This document shows positions 30,314 to 38,866 of a stretch of 64,000 nucleotides of DNA, piece after piece. Below the pieces are notes generated by a model. The model was not told the DNA's origin, searched no databases, and worked only from the letters and a program-made list of their open reading frames with translations. Numbering within the stretch: the stretch's first letter is position 1; every line of letters starts with the position of its first letter. Source of the stretch: an uncultured bacterium (lineage in GTDB: Bacteria > Bacillota > Clostridia > Oscillospirales > Oscillospiraceae); the NCBI GenBank assembly GCA_945873205.1, contig CAMCCC010000002.1, positions 1-64,000 of the forward strand, written 5' to 3'. A program made the position numbers and the translations under genes.

Positions 30314-31173
30314 TGGCTCGTTCTCCTTTTGCATCCTTTCTGGACCAGTGCCGCCAGCAGATTGATCAGCAGGGTCAGCAGCATCAGAATGGCGGCGATG
30401 GCAAAGGCCACCGCAAACTCTCCCTGCTCCTTGGCATAGACGTACAGGGCCACCGTCAGGCTGGCGCCGGGGCTCAGCAGCCCCTCCTTCAGGCCATGGA
30501 CCGCGTGGGCAAAGCCGGCGGTATACAGCAGTGCGGCGGATTCCCCCAGCACCCGGCCTGCCGCCAGGATGCAGCCGGTGATAATCCCATCCAGGCAGTT
30601 GGGCAGCACCACCGTGCGGACCACCCGCCACTTCCCTGCCCCCAGGCCGAAAGCGCCTTCCCGATAGCTTTGGGGCACGGTTTTCAGACTCTCCTGGGTG
30701 GTGCGCATGATGGTAGGCAGATTCATGATCACCAGGGTCAGCGCACCGGCCAGCAGGGAGGTTTTCATGCGCAGGAACTGGCAGAAGAACAGCATACCCA
30801 CCAGGCCGTAGATGATGGAAGGGATGCCGGAGAGGGTCTCAGCGGCATACTCGATCAGGCTTACCAGCCGGCGATTCCCGGCGTATTCGGTGAGGTACAC
30901 CGCCGCCCCTACCCCCAGGGGCAGGCCCACCGCCAGCGTGGCCAGCAGCAGATACAGGGTGTTCAAGATATCCGGCAGGATGCCGATCCGCTCTGTCAGA
31001 TAGCTGGGTTTGGTGCTCAGCAGTTCCCAGCTGATGTTGGGCAGGCCCCGGATCAGCACATAGCCAAACAGGAACAGCACCAGGGCCGCGGTGACGGCCA
31101 CGGAAAAGAGCATCAGCGCCTTCATCAGCAGGATATAGGCCTTCCGCTCCCCGCTCAGTTTATTGTTCAGCAT
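30310..31173 (-). CDS. pstA: phosphate ABC transporter permease PstA
   Basis: One of two membrane subunits of the phosphate importer. The 287-residue protein has about six helices, the PstA pattern [24 protein letters not shown] and the coupling loop [22 protein letters not shown]. It begins 3 bp after pstC and its stop overlaps pstB. Confidence 0.94.
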   Translation of the reverse strand: MLNNKLSGERKAYILLMKALMLFSVAVTAALVLFLFGYVLIRGLPNISWELLSTKPSYLTERIGILPDILNTLYLLLATLAVGLPLGVGAAVYLTEYAGNRRLVSLIEYAAETLSGIPSIIYGLVGMLFFCQFLRMKTSLLAGALTLVIMNLPTIMRTTQESLKTVPQSYREGAFGLGAGKWRVVRTVVLPNCLDGIITGCILAAGRVLGESAALLYTAGFAHAVHGLKEGLLSPGASLTVALYVYAKEQGEFAVAFAIAAILMLLTLLINLLAALVQKGCKRRTSQ

Positions 31174-31175
31174 AG

Positions 31176-32045
31176 TCAGCCCTCCTTACTGCCCTTGAGG
31201 AACGCTTTCAGCGCGGCGTTGATCAGCATGATGAACAGGAACAGCACCAGGGCGATGGAAAACAGGGCTTGCTGCTGCAAGCCGGCGGAATAGGCCATCT
31301 CGCTGGCCACCGCCGTGGTGAGAAAGCGGACGCTCTGAAACAAGTCCGGCATATTGGGCGCGTTGCCGGAGACCATCATCACCGCCATGGTTTCGCCGAT
31401 GGCCCGGCCCACCCCCAGCACCACCGCCGCGGCAATGCCGCTTTTGGCGGCGGGGACGGAAACCCGGAACCAGGTCTCCACCGGCGTGGCCCCCAGGGCC
31501 AGAGAAGCCTCCTCATATTCCCTGGGCACTGCCTCCAGCGCCGTAATGGAAACCTTGATGATGGAGGGCAGGATCATCACCGCCAGCACCAGAATGGCCG
31601 CCAGCAGGCTGGCCCCGTCCGGCACATGGAACAGCCGCCGGATCCCCGGCACCAGCACCAGCATGCCCACCAGGCCGTAGACCACCGAGGGGATTCCCGC
31701 CAGCAGGCTGACCGCGGACTCCATGATATTCCTGATGCCCGGCTGTGCCATCTTTGCCAGGTACACCGCGCACAAAAAGCCCAGCGGCACGCCGATGAGG
31801 ATGGCCCCGGCTGTGCCGTAGATACTGGTGAGAATAAAGGGCAAAATGCCATAGGCCGGCTCGGCAGCGGTGGAGGCCCAGCGGCGGCCAAACAGGAAAT
31901 CCGCCAGACCGATCTCCCGGATGGCCGGGATGCCGGACACCACCAGATACAGGGTGATCAGCAGCACACAGCCTACGGTGATCAGGCCCAGCAGGAGAAA
32001 CAGGCCATGAACCAGGTTTTCCACAAGTTGTTTTTTCTTCGCCAT
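31176..32045 (-). CDS. pstC: phosphate ABC transporter permease PstC
   Basis: The second membrane subunit, 289 residues and about six helices, with DFLFGRRWASTAAEPAYGI-LP near the N-terminus and the coupling loop YEEASLALGATPVETWFRVSVP. I use the ATG at 32045 (MAKKKQLVENL); the track start at 32093 falls within the upstream hairpin. It is separated from pstS by a stem-loop. Confidence 0.93.
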   Translation of the reverse strand: MAKKKQLVENLVHGLFLLLGLITVGCVLLITLYLVVSGIPAIREIGLADFLFGRRWASTAAEPAYGILPFILTSIYGTAGAILIGVPLGFLCAVYLAKMAQPGIRNIMESAVSLLAGIPSVVYGLVGMLVLVPGIRRLFHVPDGASLLAAILVLAVMILPSIIKVSITALEAVPREYEEASLALGATPVETWFRVSVPAAKSGIAAAVVLGVGRAIGETMAVMMVSGNAPNMPDLFQSVRFLTTAVASEMAYSAGLQQQALFSIALVLFLFIMLINAALKAFLKGSKEG

Positions 32046-32061
32046 ATTGTCGCCTTTCCGA

Positions 32062-32089
32062 AAAGGGCGGGGAGCAATCCCCGCCCTTT
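32062..32089 (-). terminator. attenuating stem-loop between pstS and pstC
   Basis: AAAGGGCGGGGA / TCCCCGCCCTTT forms a strong hairpin with loop TTGC followed on the minus strand by TTTTC. It probably terminates part of the transcripts or protects pstS mRNA, giving excess binding protein. Confidence 0.65.
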
Positions 32090-32099
32090 CCATTTTTTC

Positions 32100-32969
32100 T
32101 CAGTTGGCAGATACCACGCCGGCGCCGGCGATGATTTCATTGGCCTCGGTGGAGGTGATGTAGTTGAAGAAGTCCTGGGCTGCAGCGGAGAGTTCAACGC
32201 CCTCCTTGGTCACCAGCACGAAGGGGCGCTGCACCAGATAGCTGCCGTCCTTGACGGTCTCCTCGCTGGGCGTCACGCCCTCAACCGCCAGGGCCTTCAC
32301 GGTGTCCTTGACGGAGGCCAGGGAAGCGTAGCCGATGGCGTTGGGGTTCTGGGCCACGGTGGTGATCACGTCGCCGGTGGAAGTCAGCTCCTGGCGGTAC
32401 TGGCAGGCGTCGGTGGTACCGGTGATGGATTCAAAGCCGTCCCGGGTGCCGGAGCCGGCCTCACGGCCGATGAGGACGATCTCCGCGTCGTCGCCGCCCA
32501 GTTCGCTCCAGTTGGTGATTTCGCCGGTGTAGACCTTGGCAATCTGCTCCAGGCTCAGGTCATTGATGGGGTTGGCGGGGTTTACGATGATGGCGATGCC
32601 GTCATAAGCCAGGATGGTCTGGGTAAGGCCGGAGGCCTTCTCCTCATCCTTCAGTGCACGGCTGGACAGGCCGATATCGCAGCGGCCCTCTCCCACGGCC
32701 TTGATGCCGGAGCCGGAGCCGGTGGGGTTATAGGTAACGGTGACGCCGGTCTTCTGCTCATAGGCTTCGCCCAGGGCGCCGATCACCTTCTCCATGGAGG
32801 TGGAGCCGTCGGTGGAAACGCTGCCGGAGAGGGCAGGTGCCTCGGCGGCAGCTTCAGCCGGAGCAGCTGCAGGAGCCTGGGTGGCGGCAGGGGCGCTGTT
32901 GCTGCCGCAGGCGGAGAGCACAGACAGGGTCATCAGTACAGTCAGTACAAGAGCAATGGTCTTTTTCAT
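32100..32969 (-). CDS. pstS: phosphate-binding lipoprotein PstS
   Basis: PstS captures phosphate outside the membrane. The signal peptide ends in the lipobox LSAC (C21), followed by an Ala/Pro-rich linker and the phosphate-binding fold: GSVSTDGSTSMEKVI, YNPTGSGSGIKAV, RCDIGLSSRALKDEE and REAGSGTRDGFESI provide the classical phosphate ligands. It is the first gene of pstSCAB-phoU. The linker SAPAATQAPA also appears in the lysine-type binding protein at 61.4-62.3 kb. Confidence 0.95.
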   Translation of the reverse strand: MKKTIALVLTVLMTLSVLSACGSNSAPAATQAPAAAPAEAAAEAPALSGSVSTDGSTSMEKVIGALGEAYEQKTGVTVTYNPTGSGSGIKAVGEGRCDIGLSSRALKDEEKASGLTQTILAYDGIAIIVNPANPINDLSLEQIAKVYTGEITNWSELGGDDAEIVLIGREAGSGTRDGFESITGTTDACQYRQELTSTGDVITTVAQNPNAIGYASLASVKDTVKALAVEGVTPSEETVKDGSYLVQRPFVLVTKEGVELSAAAQDFFNYITSTEANEIIAGAGVVSAN

Positions 32970-33044
32970 TTTCGTTTTCCTTTCTCCAAAAGGTTTCTTT
33001 ATTTTTTATATCTTCCTGATACGCCTGTGATTTTAACCCTGCTG

Positions 33045-33104
33045 TGTAAAATACAAAATCCGGCGAATGTAAAATTCAAATCAAATGCTGCCAGGCATTT
33101 TACA
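33045..33104 (-). promoter_or_regulatory. candidate Pho-box region upstream of pstS
   Basis: TGTAAAAT occurs at 33045-33052 and 33068-33075, 23 bp apart (about two helical turns), and inverted at 33097-33104. Repeats of TTTTACA-type sequence spaced by turns of the helix recall PhoP/PhoB binding sites. No regulator is encoded nearby. Confidence 0.4.
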
Positions 33105-33112
33105 GCAATAAA

Positions 33113-33140
33113 AAAGCCAGTCCCGAAAGGGACTGGCTTT
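33113..33140 (-). terminator. terminator of rpsU
   Basis: AAAGCCAGTCCC-GAAA-GGGACTGGCTTT with a tetraloop, followed on the minus strand by TTTTATT. Confidence 0.9.
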
Positions 33141-33157
33141 GCATTTCTATCAACGAA

Positions 33158-33343
33158 TCAATAGTAACGCTTATTCTTGTTCTTGCGAGCAGCCTCGGAC
33201 TTTTTGCGGCGCTTCACGCTGGGGCTCTGGTAATACTCCTTCTTTCTCAGGTCGGCCAGAACGCCGGACTTGGCGCAGCTGCGCTTGAATCTTTTCAGAG
33301 CGTTGTCCAGAGACTCGTTTTCCTTGACATAAATTTCAGACAT
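33158..33343 (-). CDS. rpsU: 30S ribosomal protein bS21
   Basis: The 61-residue basic protein starts [21 protein letters not shown] and ends in a Lys/Arg-rich tail, as bS21 does; it binds near the anti-Shine-Dalgarno region of 16S rRNA. GGAGGG precedes the start. It has its own consensus promoter in the spacer after leuS and its own terminator, so it is a separate unit from the long array upstream. A GCGCC-GCAA-GGCGC hairpin sits in its short leader. Confidence 0.96.
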   Translation of the reverse strand: MSEIYVKENESLDNALKRFKRSCAKSGVLADLRKKEYYQSPSVKRRKKSEAARKNKNKRYY

Positions 33344-33412
33344 CTATTTCCCTCCCTCCAAATGCGCCTTGCGGCGCTTCAAGGGCCAACTAATTGGCTT
33401 TTTAACATCAGT

Positions 33413-33441
33413 ATTATAACGGCAAAAAGGCCAATTGTCAA
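33413..33441 (-). promoter_or_regulatory. consensus promoter of rpsU
   Basis: On the minus strand TTGACA, 17 bp, TATAAT, exact consensus, in the 101-bp spacer after the leuS stop. It fits a very highly expressed ribosomal gene. Confidence 0.85.
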
Positions 33442-33444
33442 TAA

Positions 33445-35868
33445 TCACTTTTTCGGCTTAAGGATTAAATTCACCAGCTTGTTCTTGACAACGATGGTCT
33501 TCACCAGCTCCATGCCCTCCATCTGCCGCTTGATCTTCTCGTCGGCGCAGGCGGCGGCGATGACCACATCGTCCGCAGCGTCGGCAGGAACCACCACCGT
33601 GGAGCGGAGCTTGCCGTTGACCTGAACGGCCATCTCCTTCTCGGCCTCGTGGGTCTTGCTCTCGTCGAAGCTGGGCCAGGGCATCTGCATGGCCATCTTG
33701 CCGTACTTTGCGGCAAAGCCGGTCAGCTCCCACATTTCCTCCACCATGTGGGGAGCAAAGGGAGAGAGCAGCAGCATCAACTGCTCCAGGTCGCCCTTGG
33801 TGAGACCCTTGGCATAGAACTCGTTGACCATGGTCATCAGTGCGGCGATGGCGGTGTTCATCTTCAGGGTGTCAATATCCTCGGTGACCTTCTTGATGGT
33901 CTTGTGGATGATGGCCTCGTTCTTCTGGGAGAGCTCCCCTTCCTCGGCGATGTCCATCAGGTTCCAGCAGCGGTCCAGGAAGCGCTTGGAGCCCTTCACC
34001 GCCTCGTTGGACCAGGTGACGGCCTTCTCAAAGTCGCCGATGAACATGATGTGCAGGCGCATGGTGTCCGCGCCGTACTGGTCAACAATGTCGTTGGGGT
34101 TGACCACATTGCCGCGGGACTTGGACATCTTCTCGCCGCCCTCGCCCAGGATCATGCCGTGGGAGGTGCGCTTGGCATAGGGTTCCGGCGTGTGGACAAC
34201 GCCGATGTCATACAGGAACTTGTGCCAGAAGCGGCTGTACAGCAGGTGCAGGGTGGTGTGCTCCATGCCGCCGTTGTACCAGTCCACCGGGCCCCAGTAT
34301 TCCTCGGCCTCTTTGCTGACCAGCTCCTTGTCGTTGTGGGGGTCCATGTACCGCAGGAAGTACCAGCTGCTGCCGGCCCACTGGGGCATGGTGTCGGTCT
34401 CCCGCTTGGCGGGGCCGCCGCAGCAGGGGCAGGTGGTGTTGACCCAGTCGGTCATCTTGCTCAGGGGGCTTTCGCCGTCATCGGTGGGCTCATAGCTCTC
34501 CACCTGGGGCAGAACCAGGGGCAGCTCGCTCTCCGGCAGGGGGACCCAGCCGCACTTGGGGCAGTTGACCAGGGGGATGGGCTCGCCCCAGTAGCGCTGA
34601 CGGGAAAAGACCCAGTCGCGGAGCTTGTAGTTCACTTTCTCCTCGCCCCAGCCTTGCTCTACCACATACTTCTTCATGGCGGGGATGGCCTCTTTCACGG
34701 TCATGCCGTTGAGGAAGCCGGAATTGACCATGATAGCGCTGTCGTCCTTGGCCACAAAGGCCTCCTTGGTGACGTCGCCGCCGCTGACCACCTCGATGAT
34801 GGGCAGGCCGAACTTGGTGGCAAACTCCCAGTCGCGCTGGTCATGGCCAGGCACGCCCATGACGATGCCGGTGCCGTAGCCCATCAGCACATAGTCGGAG
34901 ACGAACATGGGCACATGCTCCCCGGTGGCGGGGTTCATGACCTCAATGCCCTGCAGGCGGACGCCGGTCTTGTCCTTATTCAGCTCACCCCGTTCAAAAT
35001 CGGACTTATGGGCGGCGGCATCCTGATAGGCGGCCACCTCGTCCCAGTTCTGGATCTTGTCCTTCCACTGCTTCAGCAGGGGATGCTCCGGGGAGATGAC
35101 CATGTAGGTCACGCCGAAGAGGGTGTCGGGCCGGGTGGTGTATACGGTGACCTTGTCGCCGGTGTTGGTGTCAAAGGTCAGCTCTGCGCCGGTGGAGCGG
35201 CCGATCCAGTTCTTCTGCTGGATTTTCACCCGCTCGATGTAATCCAGGTCGTCCAGATCGTCGATCAGCCGCTGGGCGTACTTGGTGATGGCCAGCATCC
35301 ACTGGCTCTTCTCCTTGCGGATGACCTCGCTGCCGCAGCGCTCGCAAACACCGTTGACCACTTCCTCGTTGGCCAGCACGCACTTGCAGCTGGTGCACCA
35401 GTTGACGGGCATGGTGGTCTTATAGGCCAGGCCCTTCTTGAACAGCTGCAGGAAAATCCACTGGGTCCACTTGTAGTACTTGGGGTCGGTGGTGTCCACG
35501 CAGCGGTCCCAGTCAAAGCCGTAGCCCAGCATCTTCAGCTGGCGGGTAAAGTTCTGGATGTTGTTGCGGGTGACAACAGCGGGGTGGATGTGGTTCTTGA
35601 TGGCGTAGTTCTCCGTAGGCAGGCCGAAAGCGTCAAAGCCGATGGGGAACAGCACATTGTAACCCTCCATCCGCTTTTTGCGGGTGACGATATCCATAGC
35701 GGTGAAGGGCCGGGGATGGCCCACATGCAGGCCCTGGCCGGAGGGATAGGGGAACTCGATCAGGCCGTAGAACTTGGGCTTGTCGCTGCCGGTCTCGGCG
35801 GCGTAGGGCTTGGTCTCTTCCCACTTGGCCTGCCACTTTTTCTCTATTCTTGCAAAATCGTATTTCAT
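33445..35868 (-). CDS. leuS: leucyl-tRNA synthetase
   Basis: LeuS charges tRNA-Leu. The class I motifs are intact: the HIGH equivalent HVGH in [15 protein letters not shown] near residue 45 and KMSKS in [13 protein letters not shown]. The editing domain carries the T-rich [17 protein letters not shown]. The 807-residue length is normal for the bacterial enzyme. It follows rsfS after about 100 bp. I see no T-box upstream, so it appears constitutive within the housekeeping array. Confidence 0.97.
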   Translation of the reverse strand: MKYDFARIEKKWQAKWEETKPYAAETGSDKPKFYGLIEFPYPSGQGLHVGHPRPFTAMDIVTRKKRMEGYNVLFPIGFDAFGLPTENYAIKNHIHPAVVTRNNIQNFTRQLKMLGYGFDWDRCVDTTDPKYYKWTQWIFLQLFKKGLAYKTTMPVNWCTSCKCVLANEEVVNGVCERCGSEVIRKEKSQWMLAITKYAQRLIDDLDDLDYIERVKIQQKNWIGRSTGAELTFDTNTGDKVTVYTTRPDTLFGVTYMVISPEHPLLKQWKDKIQNWDEVAAYQDAAAHKSDFERGELNKDKTGVRLQGIEVMNPATGEHVPMFVSDYVLMGYGTGIVMGVPGHDQRDWEFATKFGLPIIEVVSGGDVTKEAFVAKDDSAIMVNSGFLNGMTVKEAIPAMKKYVVEQGWGEEKVNYKLRDWVFSRQRYWGEPIPLVNCPKCGWVPLPESELPLVLPQVESYEPTDDGESPLSKMTDWVNTTCPCCGGPAKRETDTMPQWAGSSWYFLRYMDPHNDKELVSKEAEEYWGPVDWYNGGMEHTTLHLLYSRFWHKFLYDIGVVHTPEPYAKRTSHGMILGEGGEKMSKSRGNVVNPNDIVDQYGADTMRLHIMFIGDFEKAVTWSNEAVKGSKRFLDRCWNLMDIAEEGELSQKNEAIIHKTIKKVTEDIDTLKMNTAIAALMTMVNEFYAKGLTKGDLEQLMLLLSPFAPHMVEEMWELTGFAAKYGKMAMQMPWPSFDESKTHEAEKEMAVQVNGKLRSTVVVPADAADDVVIAAACADEKIKRQMEGMELVKTIVVKNKLVNLILKPKK

Positions 35869-35967
35869 GATGGATCAACTCTTTCTGTTAAAATTTGTCT
35901 CTTGTCCGGTTCCGCCCCATGGGGTCAAAGCAGAACCCAGGCCCTGCCGGGCCTGAGCGCTTCAGCC

Positions 35968-36339
35968 TCAGGGGCTGGGAAGGGATGAGACATCCACCAC
36001 CTCAGCGTCACTCCAGAGGCGCTCCAGATTGTAGAACTTTCTGGCCTCATCGGTAAACACATGGACGATCACGCAGCCAAAATCCATCAGCACCCAGATG
36101 TCGGAGCGCAGGCCTTCCCGGCGCATGGGGGGCTCCCCTGCTTCGGAAAGCTGCTTGTCCACCTCGTCCACCAAGGCCTTGATATGGGTGGAGGAGGTGC
36201 CGTTGCAGATGACAAAGTAATCCGCCAGCACGGTCTGCTCCGTGGTTTTCAGGACCTTCACATCTCTGGCCTTTTTCTCGTCCAGGGCTTTTGCGGCAAT
36301 TGCCGCGATTTGGGCGGGAGTAAGCATATCATTCTCCAT
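35968..36339 (-). CDS. rsfS: ribosomal silencing factor
   Basis: RsfS binds uL14 on the 50S subunit and blocks subunit joining under starvation. The 123-residue protein has the family core ADYFVICNGTSSTHIKALVDEVD, REGLRSDIWVLMDFGCVIVHVF and the C-terminal YNLERLWSDA. A second ATG at 36327 (MLTPAQIA) has a better spaced GGAG and may be the true start. It lies directly downstream of nadD-yqeK, the usual neighbourhood in Firmicutes. Confidence 0.94.
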   Translation of the reverse strand: MENDMLTPAQIAAIAAKALDEKKARDVKVLKTTEQTVLADYFVICNGTSSTHIKALVDEVDKQLSEAGEPPMRREGLRSDIWVLMDFGCVIVHVFTDEARKFYNLERLWSDAEVVDVSSLPSP

Positions 36340-36398
36340 TCTGCCGCCTTAACGGCCAGCGGCGCGCCAAAATTAAACGTTTTCTCGCCGGCTCTCGC

Positions 36399-37565
36399 TT
36401 ACCGGCCGCCTTCACTGTACCAGAGATAGGCCTCCAGGGAAGCCCGGTGGGGCTCCACATTCTGGCGGCGGATCTCCTCCAGACTCATCTCCAGGCCCAG
36501 GGCCATGGCCTTGTCCAGGTCCTCATAGGCAAGCGCTCTCAGCTTGTCCAGCCCCTCAAAGTCACGGGTAGGCTCGATATAATCCGCGAGATAGATTATT
36601 TTTTCCAGGGTGGTCATATCCGGCTTGCCGGTGGTATGCCAGCGGATGGCCTCATAAATCTCCTCCGACACGCCGAAAAGATCCCTGGCCCTGGCTGCCC
36701 CGGTAATGGCGTGGAGCAGCTTGGGGTTTTCTTTTTCTGCGTTGTCGAGAATAATACCATATTTTTCGCACAATATCAACTGTTCATCGTAACTAAGAAT
36801 CTTTGTGATATCATGCAGAATTCCGGCAACGGCGGCGCTTTCCGGGTTCTCGCCCCAGCGCCGGGCCAGCTGCACCGCCTCCTGCTCGCAGCCGGCAGTA
36901 TGAGCCATGCGCTGGCTGGTGAGCATGGGGGTCACCTGGCTGCGCAGCCAGGTCAGCTCCGGCTGGGCCTCATAGCAACGGCGGCGGATGATCTCGGCAT
37001 ACACCTTCTCCGGCAGCATGTCGGCCCCCAGGCCCAGGCGCAGCCGCTCCCGGATGTCCCCGGAGCTCATGGGCAGAGGCTCATGGGGCAGCAGCAGCAC
37101 CTTCGCGCCGTACTTTTCCTCCAGCTCCGCCTGAAAATGCTCCAGTTTCAAAAGGTCATCTTCTTCCCGGCTAAGTACCGTCAAAACGCAGTTTTCCAGC
37201 AAATACTGGAACTTATACCAGGTGCAGAAGCTGAGGAACATATCCGAGCCCACCACCAGATAGAACGTGTCCTCCGGGTACTGGCGGCGCAGCAGTTCAA
37301 TGGTGTCGGCGCTGTAGCTCCGCCCCTCCCGGCTCATCTCCAGGTCAGACACCTCCGCCCCGGGGATTTCCTCAAAGGCCAGGCAGCACAGCGCAAGGCG
37401 CGTTTCCGCATCGGGGCTGCTCTGCGCCATGTCCTTATGGGGCGGGATGTTGGTGGGAATGATGAGAAAACGATCCGGCTGCAGCTGCTCATACACCGTC
37501 CGGGCGGCGCTGACATGGCCCAAATGAGGCGGGTTGAAGCTGCCGCCGTAAATGGCTGTTTTCAT
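36399..37565 (-). CDS. nadD: nicotinate-nucleotide adenylyltransferase fused to a YqeK HD phosphohydrolase
   Basis: Residues about 1-200 are NadD, which adenylates nicotinate mononucleotide for NAD synthesis: GGSFNPPHLGHV holds the H-X-G-H-like motif and PMSSGDIRERL the ISSTXXR-like motif. Residues about 205-388 are an HD-domain YqeK (symmetrical Ap4A hydrolase type): HTAGCEQEAVQLARRWG ... AGILHDITK with the metal HD and AIRWHTTGK. In Bacillus these are two adjacent genes; here one frame encodes both. The start overlaps the yhbY stop by 4 bp. Confidence 0.93.
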   Translation of the reverse strand: MKTAIYGGSFNPPHLGHVSAARTVYEQLQPDRFLIIPTNIPPHKDMAQSSPDAETRLALCCLAFEEIPGAEVSDLEMSREGRSYSADTIELLRRQYPEDTFYLVVGSDMFLSFCTWYKFQYLLENCVLTVLSREEDDLLKLEHFQAELEEKYGAKVLLLPHEPLPMSSGDIRERLRLGLGADMLPEKVYAEIIRRRCYEAQPELTWLRSQVTPMLTSQRMAHTAGCEQEAVQLARRWGENPESAAVAGILHDITKILSYDEQLILCEKYGIILDNAEKENPKLLHAITGAARARDLFGVSEEIYEAIRWHTTGKPDMTTLEKIIYLADYIEPTRDFEGLDKLRALAYEDLDKAMALGLEMSLEEIRRQNVEPHRASLEAYLWYSEGGR

Positions 37566-37870
37566 TTCTTTTTATCCTTAATGAGCTGGATTTTCGGTTC
37601 TTTTTCGTTGCGTTTGTACAGGACGAACTTGGTGCCGATGACCTGGACGCCCTCGGCGTTACAGGCCTGGCACAAAGCGTCGCAGGCTTCCCGGGCGGTG
37701 AGCATGGAATTTTCCAGCACCTTGCCCTTTACAAGCTCCCGGGCCTTCAAAGCGGCGTTGACGGACGCCACCAGATTCTCGGTGATGCCGCCCTTGCCCA
37801 CCTGGATAATGGTATCTTCCTCCATGGCAAGGCCCCTGAGCTGGGCCCGCTGTTTACTGGTGATTGGCAT
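37562..37870 (-). CDS. yhbY: YhbY family RNA-binding protein
   Basis: This 102-residue CRM-domain protein (MPITSKQRAQLRGLAMEE ... IIQVGKGGITENLVASVNAALKARELVKGKVL) is associated with 50S ribosome assembly. The GxxG-like loop GKGG is present. It is followed by nadD with an ATGA overlap and preceded by ftsY. Confidence 0.92.
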   Translation of the reverse strand: MPITSKQRAQLRGLAMEEDTIIQVGKGGITENLVASVNAALKARELVKGKVLENSMLTAREACDALCQACNAEGVQVIGTKFVLYKRNEKEPKIQLIKDKKK

Positions 37871-37934
37871 ATTCTCTCTCCGTTTTTAATGTATTTTCAT
37901 ATCGCTTTGCAGCAGCTTTGGCTTGCTTTTGGCT

Positions 37935-38840
37935 TTACTTAAACAGGGCTTCCACAAAGTTTTTGGACTCGAAGGGCAGAAGATCGTCCATGCCCTCGCC
38001 CACGCCCACGAATTTCACCGGCAGCTTCAGCTCGTTGGCAATGGCAAAGACGATGCCGCCCTTGGCGGTGCCGTCCAGCTTGGTGAGGACGATGCCGGTG
38101 AGGCCGGCGGTGTCCAGAAATTGCTTGGCCTGGATCAGGCCGTTCTGGCCGGTGGTAGCGTCCAGCACCATGAGGGTCTCCACATCCGCCTCCGGCAGCT
38201 CCCGGTCGATGATGCGGCGGATCTTGCCCAGCTCGTTCATCAGGTTCTGCTTATTGTGCAGGCGGCCGGCGGTATCGATAATGACCACGTCGGCCCCACG
38301 GGCTTTGGCGGCGCAGAGACCGTCATAGACCACAGCGGCAGGGTCGCTGCCCTCCTCGTGGCGGACGATGTCAGCCCCGGAGCGCTCCGCCCAGACGCCC
38401 AGCTGCTCGGCAGCGGCGGCACGGAAGGTATCCCCGGCGCAGAGCAGGACGCGCTTGCCCTGGGCCTTCAGCTGGGCGGCGATCTTGCCGATGGTGGTGG
38501 TCTTGCCCACGCCGTTGACGCCCACCATCAGGATGACGGAGGGCCTGGTGTCCAGCTTGAGGGCGGTATCCCCCACGTCCAGCAGCTTGGTCAGCAGCTC
38601 GATGAGGCCGGCACGGGCCTCGTCCCCCTTGCGGAAGCGCCGCTCCCAGGTCAGCTTGCGCATGGCCTTCACCACGTCCGCAGCGGTGGAGGCGCCTACA
38701 TCCGCCAGCACCAGCAGCTCCTCCAGCTCCTCATAGAAATCCTCACTGTCGGGCTGGTAACCCTGGAACAGCTCTTCCAGCTCCTCCATATTGCTGCGGG
38801 TCTTGGTCAGGCCGGAAAAAATCTTGTCAAAAAATCCCAT
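37935..38840 (-). CDS. ftsY: signal recognition particle receptor FtsY
   Basis: FtsY docks SRP-ribosome complexes at the membrane. The 301-residue protein is mostly the NG domain: G1 GVNGVGKTT, G2 DTFRAAAAEQL, G3 DTAGRL, G4 TKLDGTAKGG and the closing GVGEGMDDLLPF. The long acidic A domain of enterobacterial FtsY is missing, as is usual in Firmicutes. It lies just after smc; ffh and ylxM, often next to it, are not here. Confidence 0.96.
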   Translation of the reverse strand: MGFFDKIFSGLTKTRSNMEELEELFQGYQPDSEDFYEELEELLVLADVGASTAADVVKAMRKLTWERRFRKGDEARAGLIELLTKLLDVGDTALKLDTRPSVILMVGVNGVGKTTTIGKIAAQLKAQGKRVLLCAGDTFRAAAAEQLGVWAERSGADIVRHEEGSDPAAVVYDGLCAAKARGADVVIIDTAGRLHNKQNLMNELGKIRRIIDRELPEADVETLMVLDATTGQNGLIQAKQFLDTAGLTGIVLTKLDGTAKGGIVFAIANELKLPVKFVGVGEGMDDLLPFESKNFVEALFK

Positions 38841-38866
38841 ATAGTATACCCCATTATTTACGGTAA

